Part shown: in pieces, positions 7,159 through 13,987 of the stretch
How positions within the stretch are numbered: the first letter of the stretch is position 1
Layout of the letters: the number at the start of each line of letters is the position of its first letter
Source: an uncultured Faecalibaculum sp.
GTDB taxonomy: Bacteria; Bacillota_I; Bacilli_A; Erysipelotrichales; Erysipelotrichaceae
DNA length: 14,572 nucleotides
Assembly: GCF_910588395.1 (NCBI RefSeq)
Contig: NZ_CAJUPA010000016.1
Coordinates: 40,061-54,632, forward strand
Reading direction: 5' to 3'
Translations under genes and position numbers: made by a program
Notes under the pieces: model-generated
Seen by the model: the letters and a program-made list of their open reading frames with translations, nothing else
What the model was told of the DNA's origin: nothing
Databases searched by the model: none

Positions 7159-8432
7159 GTACACGGGTTCCGCATCCGGTGTTTACCGAAGAAATGCGGA
7201 AGACGCACACCATTCTGTTTCCCAACATGGTGGATATTCATTTCCGTCTGCTGCAGAATGTGCTGGAACAGTCCGGCTATCATGCCCGCCTGCTGACCAA
7301 TGAAGGCAGTCAGGTAAGCAGCACAGGGCAGAAATACGTGCACAATGACACCTGTTATCCGGCGCTTCTGACCATTGGACAGATGATTTCGGCGCTGGAG
7401 ACCGGTGGATATGACCCGGACAGGACGGCTCTGGTTCTGCCCCAGACCGGGGGTGGCTGCCGGGCGTCCAATTATGTATCCTTGCTGCGCAAAGCCCTGC
7501 GGGATGCGGGATATCCGCAGGTGCCGGTGATTTCCCTGAATCTTCAGGGACTGGATGATTCGCCGGGGTTTAAAATCACGCTGCCGCTGCTGCGGAAAAT
7601 GCTGGCCTGCATGGCCTACGGGGATCTGCTCATGATCCTGGCCAACCAGGTGCGTCCTTACGAACTTCAGTCTGGTCAGACCGATCAGCTGGTGGATCAG
7701 TGGATCCGGGAGCTGTCCGGTCAGTTTGAAACCGGGGCGGGGTATGACCTGCATGCCATGAAACGCAATGACGGGCTGATCGCCCGGAGTTTTCACGAAG
7801 TGCCTGTCCGGCGCGTGCCGAAGGTGAAAACCGGTGTGGTGGGGGAAATCTATGTGAAGTACTCCGCGCTGGCCAACAATCACCTGGAGGAGTTTCTGCG
7901 TCAGCAGGACTGTGAAATCATGATGCCCGGCATCATGCAGTTTCTGCTGTATGCCGCAGACATGCCGCTGGAGGACGTCCGGCTGTATGGCGGCAAAAAA
8001 AGCACGCAGGTGCTCAATGGCGTGATGCTGACGTATCTGACAAAATACGAATCCCTGGTCATGGACGCCATCGGGCTGTATCCGGAGTTTACGGTGCCTG
8101 CCCGGTACCGGCGGCTGAAGGAGCTGGCCGGGGGACTGATCGGCACCGGCTGCAAGATGGGAGAAGGCTGGCTGCTGACAGCGGAAATGGCGGAACTGGC
8201 GGAAAGCGGCTATGGCAACATCGTCTGTGCCCAGCCCTTTGGCTGCCTGCCCAATCACATCGCAGGAAAGGCCATGATCGCCAAAGTCCGCCGCCGGTAT
8301 CCGGAAGCCAACATCGTGGCCATTGACTATGATCCCGGTGCTGCCCGGGTCAACCAGGAGAACCGGATCAAGCTCATGCTGAGCATTGCCCGGGAGAATC
8401 TGCAGCAGCGCACAGCCGCTGCCGCAGACTGA
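7155..8432 (+). CDS. 2-hydroxyacyl-CoA dehydratase-like iron-sulfur protein
   Basis: This 425-residue protein resembles the dehydratase/reductase half of the activase-dehydratase superfamily, as in the C-terminal part of long fused proteins of this type. Candidate cluster cysteines lie in conserved-looking contexts: C67 (HNDTCYPA), C102 (TGGGCRASNY), C333 (GTGCKMGEGW), and C358 and C364 (CAQPFGCLPNHI). It ends with a segment reading IVAIDYDPGAARVNQENR. It is translationally coupled to the activase gene, so the two products very likely act together in the cytoplasm, the activase feeding electrons to the cluster here. No CoA-transferase, electron-transfer flavoprotein or dehydrogenase gene lies nearby, so a classical amino-acid fermentation role is not supported. 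It may instead be one of the uncharacterised low-potential reductases of this superfamily. The gene ends ten bases before a strong terminator. Confidence 0.82.
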   Translation: MSTRVPHPVFTEEMRKTHTILFPNMVDIHFRLLQNVLEQSGYHARLLTNEGSQVSSTGQKYVHNDTCYPALLTIGQMISALETGGYDPDRTALVLPQTGGGCRASNYVSLLRKALRDAGYPQVPVISLNLQGLDDSPGFKITLPLLRKMLACMAYGDLLMILANQVRPYELQSGQTDQLVDQWIRELSGQFETGAGYDLHAMKRNDGLIARSFHEVPVRRVPKVKTGVVGEIYVKYSALANNHLEEFLRQQDCEIMMPGIMQFLLYAADMPLEDVRLYGGKKSTQVLNGVMLTYLTKYESLVMDAIGLYPEFTVPARYRRLKELAGGLIGTGCKMGEGWLLTAEMAELAESGYGNIVCAQPFGCLPNHIAGKAMIAKVRRRYPEANIVAIDYDPGAARVNQENRIKLMLSIARENLQQRTAAAAD

Positions 8433-8441
8433 CAGAAACCG

Positions 8442-8475
8442 AACTGCCCGGCACGAAGAATTCCGGGCGGTTTTT
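8442..8475 (+). terminator. Rho-independent terminator after the dehydratase operon
   Basis: AACTGCCCGG (8442-8451) pairs with CCGGGCGGTT (8463-8472), with one T-G wobble, and leads into a T run ending at 8475. It closes the two-gene operon. Confidence 0.85.
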
Positions 8476-8580
8476 CATATCCGGCTTTCTTTTTCCGTTT
8501 CCATGATCGCCAGATGATTGAGAAACAGGATGACCAGTCAAGAGATAATCCGCATATCCGGCGGTTCAGACAGAAAAAGA

Positions 8581-8602
8581 GCCAGTTTTCCGGAAAAGTG
8601 GC
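8581..8602. promoter_or_regulatory. 22-bp near-perfect palindrome, candidate operator
   Basis: The arms GCCAGTTTTCC and GGAAAAGTGGC are inverted copies matching at 10 of 11 positions, with no spacer and CCGG at the centre. It lacks a T-tract, so it is not a terminator. It lies 71 bases before the presumed GTG start of the membrane protein gene, where a dimeric repressor would bind. No regulator can be named. Only weak promoter-like sequence lies nearby: CACAAT at 8643-8648 with TTTTAC 17 bases upstream. Confidence 0.4.
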
Positions 8603-8672
8603 GGAAAAGACATTCCGGCTTTTACCGTTCTCTGTCTTCTGGCACAATTTAACTGGGGAAGGAGGGATGCGT

Positions 8673-9263
8673 GTGATTCTGGCAATCCTGTCGCTGCTGG
8701 CGATTCTGAGCATCCGCTTTGCGCTGGGACTGGAAAATGTGCGGCTGAAATCTCTTCGCAGCCGCCGGGATGCGGCGCTGGCCCTGCTCAACGCCCAGGA
8801 ACTGGACAGCGGGGAAAGAGACCGGGGCAGACAGCAGCTGCGGCTGTTTCTGCTGGAGAGACGGCGATTCCGGCATGCTTCCCGGGCGGAAAAAGGATTT
8901 GTGCTCAGCGCTGCAGCGGCATTTCTGTGCCTGGGCTGTGTATGGATGGACATTCTCACCAGTCCGGAGCAGGCCGGTTCCTTCTGGTTCTTTCCGGATC
9001 TGGCTGCTGCCACGGGCATGCAGATCACGGTCCGGATCCTGCTGGTGATTTACTGCCTGAAACTGGCAGTCACGCTGCTGGCCGCCGGCAGACGCATTCA
9101 TCCGCTCTTTCTGGCAGGCCCGCTTCTGTTCCTTCCGGTGCTTCCGTTTGCGTCCCAGTGCATATCCCTGTCGCTGTTCTGCTTCTGGGCCGGAGACGAG
9201 CTCTGGCTGCTGCTGGCTCTCATGGTGCAGAAAGTTCTGCTGGCGGTGTCACGGCCCCGCTGA
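8673..9263 (+). CDS. Unrecognised integral membrane protein, probable GTG start
   Basis: I do not recognise this 196-residue protein. The start is set by the ribosome binding site: GGAAGGAGG (about 8658-8665) sits seven bases before the GTG at 8673, but only one base before the in-frame ATG at 8667. A longer reading from ATG 8514 would cover the palindrome and lacks a binding site. The product has an N-terminal hydrophobic helix (2-19), an Arg-rich, probably cytoplasmic, segment (20-74) of predicted helical character, then hydrophobic helices near 75-93, 117-138, 145-162 and 163-190. The Arg-rich loop could contact nucleic acid, acidic protein or membrane, but no motif shows this. No terminator separates it from the DUF349 gene 98 bases on, so read-through is possible, although that gene has its own promoter. 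Confidence 0.6.
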   Translation: MILAILSLLAILSIRFALGLENVRLKSLRSRRDAALALLNAQELDSGERDRGRQQLRLFLLERRRFRHASRAEKGFVLSAAAAFLCLGCVWMDILTSPEQAGSFWFFPDLAAATGMQITVRILLVIYCLKLAVTLLAAGRRIHPLFLAGPLLFLPVLPFASQCISLSLFCFWAGDELWLLLALMVQKVLLAVSRPR

Positions 9264-9300
9264 AGTCGCAAAATTCATATTTCTCTTTTACAGGGGTCTG

Positions 9301-9309
9301 TGCTAGAAT
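9301..9309 (+). promoter_or_regulatory. Extended -10 promoter (TGCTAGAAT) for the DUF349 gene
   Basis: TGC followed by TAGAAT forms an extended -10 element. The -35 region at 17 bases (TTCTCT, 9281-9286) is weak, as is usual with an extended -10. Transcription would start near 9316 with a leader of about 46 bases. GAGGG (9349-9353) lies eight bases before the ATG. Confidence 0.5.
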
Positions 9310-9361
9310 GGTAAAAGCAGTTAATGACAGCTTCTAACTGGGTAAAGTGAGGGTATAACAA

Positions 9362-10516
9362 ATGGCAAATGATGAAATCTATGATGTAGAAGACATGGAC
9401 ATGGATGCGGACATCCAGCGCAAGCAGGAACTGATCGAGGAGATCAAGAGCCTCGATCTGGAATCCGACGGTGCTGCCGCTCTGCGTGCGGTCAACGACA
9501 TGAAGCGGCGCTGGAACCGGATCCACTACTGGGAATCCGATTACGAAGACGGCCTGCGGGATGAATTCGAAAGCTATGTGGACAAGGTATATGCAAAGCG
9601 CAACGAGCTCTACCAGACTACCCAGGCTCAGAAAGAAGATCTGATTGAAAAGGCGAAGGAAACCGCCCAGATCGAAAACTTCAACCAGGGCACACAGATC
9701 ATGAACGATCTGATGGAAGCCTGGAAGGCCGCCGGTTCCGCCGGCAAGGTTGTGGACGACCAGCTGTGGGAACAGTTCCAGGCTGCCCGCCAGGTATTCT
9801 ATGACCGCAAGCACGCACACTGGGAAGAGCAGACGCAGCGCCGTCAGGATGCCCGTGTGAAGAAAGCGGAACTGATCGAGAAGGCGAAGGAACTGGCTGA
9901 TTCCCACGAATGGCAGAAAACATCCAACAAGATGCGTGATCTGATGAACGAGTGGAAGGCTGCCGGTTCTGCCGGACGCAAGTATGATGACAACCTGTGG
10001 GAAGAATTCAACGGCGCCCGTCAGCAGTTCTACGAAGCACGCAACGCCTACTACGACGATCTGCACAAGGAACAGGCAATCCGTGCCGCCAAGAAGCGCG
10101 GTCTGATTGACCAGGCCAAGGCAATTGCCGAAAAGCAGGACTACAGCCGTCAGAACACACAGACCATGAAGCAGATCACGGCGGACTGGAAAGCCATCGG
10201 TTCCACCGGCAAAAACCGGGACGATGAGCTGTGGGCTGCCCTGCGTGAACAGATGGACAGCTACTTTGACGGTCTAAAGAAAAACTCCGAAGCCCGTCAG
10301 ATGGACTGGAGAAACCGCATGAGCGATTCCCGCGTGCGCAAACAGGAGATCATCGCCAACCAGAAGCGTCAGATCAGCCGTCTGCAGGACGACATGTTTG
10401 GCCTGGTATCCGAGGCTGAAATGGTCGACATCCAGCAGCAGATTGAAGACAAGGAAGACTTCATTGCTCAGCTGGAAGCGGAGATCGCCGACATCGACAA
10501 CCGTCTGAACGACTAG
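9362..10516 (+). CDS. DUF349 repeat protein
   Basis: This 384-residue soluble, highly charged protein is built of DUF349-type helical repeats. The signature WKAxGSxGxxxDDxLW appears at about 121-136, 198-213 and 276-291, roughly 77 residues apart. A degenerate first copy (WNRIHYWESDYEDGL) begins at residue 51. The C-terminal 60 residues (325-384) look like a coiled coil. The N-terminus is acidic (residues 4-18). There is no signal peptide or membrane segment, so it is cytoplasmic. DUF349 has no settled biochemical role that I can state. The long, regularly spaced helical pattern suggests a scaffold or nucleic-acid or ribosome-associated protein, but that is inference. It appears to be a single-gene transcription unit with its own promoter and a strong terminator. 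Confidence 0.88.
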   Translation: MANDEIYDVEDMDMDADIQRKQELIEEIKSLDLESDGAAALRAVNDMKRRWNRIHYWESDYEDGLRDEFESYVDKVYAKRNELYQTTQAQKEDLIEKAKETAQIENFNQGTQIMNDLMEAWKAAGSAGKVVDDQLWEQFQAARQVFYDRKHAHWEEQTQRRQDARVKKAELIEKAKELADSHEWQKTSNKMRDLMNEWKAAGSAGRKYDDNLWEEFNGARQQFYEARNAYYDDLHKEQAIRAAKKRGLIDQAKAIAEKQDYSRQNTQTMKQITADWKAIGSTGKNRDDELWAALREQMDSYFDGLKKNSEARQMDWRNRMSDSRVRKQEIIANQKRQISRLQDDMFGLVSEAEMVDIQQQIEDKEDFIAQLEAEIADIDNRLND

Positions 10517-10526
10517 TTGCATCATC

Positions 10527-10549
10527 AGGACTCTTCGGAGTCCTTTTTT
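10527..10549 (+). terminator. UUCG-capped Rho-independent terminator after the DUF349 gene
   Basis: AGGACTC (10527-10533) and GAGTCCT (10538-10544) form a perfect stem with a TTCG tetraloop, followed by T to 10549. It lies only five bases before the ribosome binding site of the MATE gene, leaving no obvious room for a separate promoter. Confidence 0.92.
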
Positions 10550-10566
10550 GCTGAAAGGAGTTTGAC

Positions 10567-11934
10567 ATGAAGCAGGACCGTACGTATCTCTTCGAAAAGG
10601 AATCCATACCCAGAGCAGTTGTCGCTCTGTCCGTCCCCACTGCGGCAGCCAGTCTGGTCACTGTGCTGTATTCCCTGGCGGACACATTCTTTGTGGGCCT
10701 CGCCAATGATCCGGTGCAGACCGCTGCGGTTTCCCTGGCAGCTCCGGTGCTTCTGGCGTTCAACGCCGTGAACAACCTGTTCGGGGTGGGAGCCAGTTCC
10801 ATGATGAGCCGGGCACTGGGGGCAAAGGACATGAAAACCGTTGCCCGCAGTTCTTCCTTCGGTTTTTACGGAGCGCTGTTTTCGTCCATATTCTTCTCGC
10901 TGCTGGCAGTGATCTTCATCAATCCGCTGCTGCATCTGCTGGGGGCTTCGGACATCACCTATACCCCCACCGGGCGCTACCTGCTGTGGACGGTGATCAT
11001 CGGAGCGGCTCCGGCCATTCTGAATGTGGTCATGGCGTATCTGGTACGGGCGGAAGGCGCCACAGCCCATGCGGCAATCGGCACCATGAGCGGCTGTTTT
11101 CTGAACATTCTGCTGGATCCGCTGTTCATTCTCGTGTTCGGCATGGGAGCGGAAGGGGCGGCTCTGGCCACACTGATATCCAACTGTGTGGCGGTTCTGT
11201 ACTTTATCGGATATGTATTTGTCCGCAGGGGCCGGACGGTGGTGAGTCTGAACATCCGGCTGTTCACTCTGAAAGGCCGTGTCCCGGCTGGTGTGTTTGC
11301 CGTGGGGATTCCGGCCAGCATTCAGAACCTGCTGAATGTGGCCGGTCAGGTCATCGCGAACAATCTGGCTGCAGGTTATGGAACGGAAGCCGTGGCGGCC
11401 ATGGGCATCGGCATGAAAGTCGCCATGGTTCCCATGTATGCCGCGCAGGGTGTCTCCCAGGGTGTCATGCCGCTGGTGGGATACAACTATGCCTCCGGCA
11501 ACATCGCCCGGATGAAGGAAGCCATTTTCTTCACTGCGAAGATCACCTTCGGTTTTCTGGCTGTGGTGTGTCTGGCCTTTGAACTGTTCCCGAAGACCAT
11601 TGTCAGCTGGTTCATTCAGAATCCGGAAACGGTGGCCATCGGGCAGGTGCTGCTGCGGGGGCTGTCTCTGGCGATTCCCTTTCTGGCCATGGATTTTCTG
11701 GCCGTGGGTGTATTCCAGGCTGCGGGGAAAGGCAACCTGGCGCTGTTCATGGCAGTATGCCGCAAGGTGATTTTCGAGATCCCCTTCATGTTCCTCTTTG
11801 ACCGCATCTGGCCGATGTACGGGCTGGGATTCTCCCAGTTCGCGGCGGAATTTCTCATGACGATCATTGGCACGATGCTGCTGATCCGTTTCCTGCACCA
11901 GACAGAAAGGAGTCTCCATGATCAGACTGCCTGA
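10567..11934 (+). CDS. MATE-family multidrug/metabolite exporter
   Basis: This 455-residue membrane protein has the length and twofold organisation of MATE transporters, which export drugs or metabolites using a Na+ or H+ gradient. The N-terminal repeat contains ALSVPTAAASLVTVLYSLAD (20-39) and GVGASSMMSRALGAKD (73-88), both family-typical. The second repeat starts near residue 236, with VGIPASIQNLLNVAGQVIAN and GIGMKVAMVPMYAAQG following. About twelve hydrophobic helices can be drawn. ATG 10567 is preceded six bases upstream by AAAGGAG (10554-10560). The gene overlaps the esterase gene by 17 bases, so the two are surely co-transcribed. The next two genes share the direction with little or no gap. 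The substrate cannot be inferred; linkage to an esterase and a BceR-type regulator suggests a detoxification or export unit. Confidence 0.92.
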   Translation: MKQDRTYLFEKESIPRAVVALSVPTAAASLVTVLYSLADTFFVGLANDPVQTAAVSLAAPVLLAFNAVNNLFGVGASSMMSRALGAKDMKTVARSSSFGFYGALFSSIFFSLLAVIFINPLLHLLGASDITYTPTGRYLLWTVIIGAAPAILNVVMAYLVRAEGATAHAAIGTMSGCFLNILLDPLFILVFGMGAEGAALATLISNCVAVLYFIGYVFVRRGRTVVSLNIRLFTLKGRVPAGVFAVGIPASIQNLLNVAGQVIANNLAAGYGTEAVAAMGIGMKVAMVPMYAAQGVSQGVMPLVGYNYASGNIARMKEAIFFTAKITFGFLAVVCLAFELFPKTIVSWFIQNPETVAIGQVLLRGLSLAIPFLAMDFLAVGVFQAAGKGNLALFMAVCRKVIFEIPFMFLFDRIWPMYGLGFSQFAAEFLMTIIGTMLLIRFLHQTERSLHDQTA

Positions 11935-13243
11935 CTACATCCGCGATCATGCCGTCCTGAACCGCCTGACGGGAGAATCCGACTGTGACCGGATACTGGT
12001 CAACGGTATTCCGGTTCCTGTAAAGGACGGATGCTGGAGCTGTTCCTTTGAGGATGGCGACATTGTGCTTCAGGATGCAGACAGCCGGATTGAACTGCGG
12101 GACATCCGGAAGGGTCTGGTCATTCTGGCAGCCGGTCAGTCCAACATGGAGTGGCCGGTGCAGGACAGTCTGAATCAGGAAGAAATCATCCGCCGGCTTT
12201 CCGGCCGGGATATTTCCTGGCTCCAGGTTCCCCGGAATCTGTATCCCGGCCATGACTGCGGCGAGACCATGGCCTGGACCAGACTCACAGTGGACAATCT
12301 GGCGCAGGTCAGTGCCGTGGGAGTGCTGGCGGCTCTGGAAGTGGCAGAGCATACGGATGTCCCCATTGGCCTGGTGGGCTGCTACAAGGGCGGCTCCAGT
12401 GCGGCCAGCTGGGTGCCGGAGTCCGACCTGGCCCAGGATCCGGCGCTGGAGGCTTACTATGTCCATGCGTACTGGGCAGATATCCGGGAGCAGAGCGATG
12501 AAGAAGAGGACCGGCGGATTGCCGCGTTTGAACAGGAAGTGGCGGACTACAACCGGCGGTTTGAAGCCTTTGACAAAGCCCATCCGGAACTGACCAGAGC
12601 GCAGAAGAAGGACATTATGGGGCATACACCGTTTCCGGGGCCAAAGGGCAGAAAGGATTTTCTGCGTCCGGCGGGATTGTATATACCCATGTTTTCCAGA
12701 CTGCAGGGTCTCAGACCGGATGTGCTGCTGTGGTATCAGGGGGAAGAAGACACCCGGTTCGCCAGGGGGTACAGCTCCCTGCTGTCCATGCTCCTGAAGC
12801 GGTGGCGTCATGATCTGGATTCTGCGGATCTGCCTGTGGTGATTGCCCAGCTGCCGGGCTATGCTGAGTATGATCCGGTCAAGGACTGGGGAACTGTGCG
12901 GCTGGCTCAGCAGGCAGTGGTGGATGCGGATGGACACTGCGGGCTGGTCTGTCTGCTGGATGCAGGGGACCATGAAAATATTCATCCCCAGGACAAAGCC
13001 ATTCCCGGACAGCGGATGGGCCGCATGGCTGCCAGGCTGCTGGGGCTGATGGACTATCAGGATGGTCCCAGAGTCCTGCGCCGTCAGGGAAATACCCTGT
13101 GGTTTGATCAGATTCTGGAAAACGGCGAAGATCATCTGGAGTGGCAGGGAAGCTATGGCCTGGAAAACGATCCGGTCATCCTGATCCGCTCCGCTGCAGG
13201 GATCCCCGCCTTTCCCTTTGAAGACCGGGACCGGGAGGACTGA
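11918..13243 (+). CDS. Cytoplasmic SGNH hydrolase, sialate O-acetylesterase-like
   Basis: This 441-residue protein carries the SASA/DUF303 hydrolase blocks. They are the nucleophile block AAGQSNMEWP (Ser75), GCYKGGSSAASWVPE (154-168), LLWYQGEEDTR (270-280), and the C-terminal HP block GDHENIHPQDK (350-360) with candidate catalytic His356 and an acidic partner at 351 or 353. Such enzymes remove O-acetyl groups from sialic acids or other sugars. There is no signal peptide, and residues 1-65 form a short domain instead of a secretion signal, so it should act inside the cell. ATG 11918 has AAAGGAG five bases upstream (11906-11912) and lies within the end of the exporter gene; its stop is one base from the regulator start. 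Substrate is unknown: it could deacetylate an imported sugar or an acetylated compound handled by the exporter. No sialic acid catabolic gene is present in the window. Confidence 0.83.
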   Translation: MIRLPDYIRDHAVLNRLTGESDCDRILVNGIPVPVKDGCWSCSFEDGDIVLQDADSRIELRDIRKGLVILAAGQSNMEWPVQDSLNQEEIIRRLSGRDISWLQVPRNLYPGHDCGETMAWTRLTVDNLAQVSAVGVLAALEVAEHTDVPIGLVGCYKGGSSAASWVPESDLAQDPALEAYYVHAYWADIREQSDEEEDRRIAAFEQEVADYNRRFEAFDKAHPELTRAQKKDIMGHTPFPGPKGRKDFLRPAGLYIPMFSRLQGLRPDVLLWYQGEEDTRFARGYSSLLSMLLKRWRHDLDSADLPVVIAQLPGYAEYDPVKDWGTVRLAQQAVVDADGHCGLVCLLDAGDHENIHPQDKAIPGQRMGRMAARLLGLMDYQDGPRVLRRQGNTLWFDQILENGEDHLEWQGSYGLENDPVILIRSAAGIPAFPFEDRDRED

Positions 13244-13244
13244 G

Positions 13245-13928
13245 ATGTACAAGATTCTGATTGTGGAAGATGATCTGGTCATTGCCAGGAAAACAGCGCA
13301 GTTTCTGGAAACCTGGGGCTATGAGACGAGATTTGCAGAAGTGTTTGACCGGATCCTGGAAACGGTGGATGAATGGAATCCGGATCTGGTGATCATGGAT
13401 GTGAATCTGCCGTACCGGAACGGATTCGAGTGGACCCGGCAGATCCGCCTGCACTCCAAAGTCCCCATTCTGTTTCTGTCCAGTGCCGATGATGCCATGA
13501 ACATTGTCACGGCAGTGTCCCAGGGAGCGGATGACTACATGACCAAGCCATTCGATATGCAGGTGCTGGCGTTCAAGATCCAGGCCCTGCTGCGCCGGGC
13601 TTACGATTTTGCGGGCAAGACCCGGACACTGGAACACTGCGGACTCCGGTTTGACACCGACGAGAACACCATCACACTGGAGGGAAAGCAGGCGGAGCTG
13701 ACCAGGAACGAAGCCCGGATCCTGCGGATGCTGATGGAGCGCAAGAACGTCATTGTCACCCGGGAGGATCTGATGGAAGGACTGTGGAAAACCGACTGCT
13801 ACGTGGATGAAAACGCTCTGTCGGTGAATGTGAACCGGCTGCGGAAGAAGCTGGACTCCATTGGTGCGGCTGGATTCATCGAAACCAGAAAGGGCATCGG
13901 CTACCGGCTGTGTCAGGAGAGAACCTGA
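13245..13928 (+). CDS. BceR-type response regulator (OmpR/PhoB family) with no adjacent kinase
   Basis: This 227-residue regulator has a receiver domain (1-118) with acidic residues E8, D9 and D10, phospho-acceptor D52 (VIMDVNLP), S80 and K101 (MTKPF), all intact. A winged-helix domain follows (about 130-222), ending NVNRLRKKL...IETRKGIGYRL, the wording typical of BceR/OmpR-type proteins. ATG 13245 is chosen because GGGAGG (13233-13238) lies six bases upstream; an in-frame ATG at 13218 lies inside the esterase gene. It begins one base after the esterase stop and so belongs to the exporter operon. No kinase gene flanks it. It may answer to the BceS-like kinase at the window start or to a distant one. 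Its likely targets are this operon and perhaps the bceAB-like promoter with direct repeats at 1072-1100; both are inference. Confidence 0.9.
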   Translation: MYKILIVEDDLVIARKTAQFLETWGYETRFAEVFDRILETVDEWNPDLVIMDVNLPYRNGFEWTRQIRLHSKVPILFLSSADDAMNIVTAVSQGADDYMTKPFDMQVLAFKIQALLRRAYDFAGKTRTLEHCGLRFDTDENTITLEGKQAELTRNEARILRMLMERKNVIVTREDLMEGLWKTDCYVDENALSVNVNRLRKKLDSIGAAGFIETRKGIGYRLCQERT

Positions 13929-13987
13929 GCATCTGAGCTGTCAGAAATGGGGAAACCGGAGACAATGCCTGCAGGAGGACATGCAGT

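Noticed and set aside
8518..8549. TTGAGA and GATAAT as a promoter for the membrane protein gene
   Set aside because: The spacing is 20 bases, too long for a normal promoter, and the transcript would begin upstream of the palindrome with a leader of more than 110 bases. It was not strong enough to list.
9287..9317. TTTACA with TAAAAG as an alternative promoter for the DUF349 gene
   Set aside because: The spacing is 19 bases and the -10 is weaker than the overlapping extended -10 element TGCTAGAAT.
10562..10590. Perfect TTGACA followed 17 bases later by TATCTC
   Set aside because: The -35 overlaps the exporter's ATG, so transcripts would start inside the gene. The -10 is poor, and this looks like chance.
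11864..13282. 472-codon minus-strand open frame opposite the esterase gene
   Set aside because: The + strand frame has full SGNH hydrolase motifs and ribosome binding sites. The antisense product has no recognisable domain.
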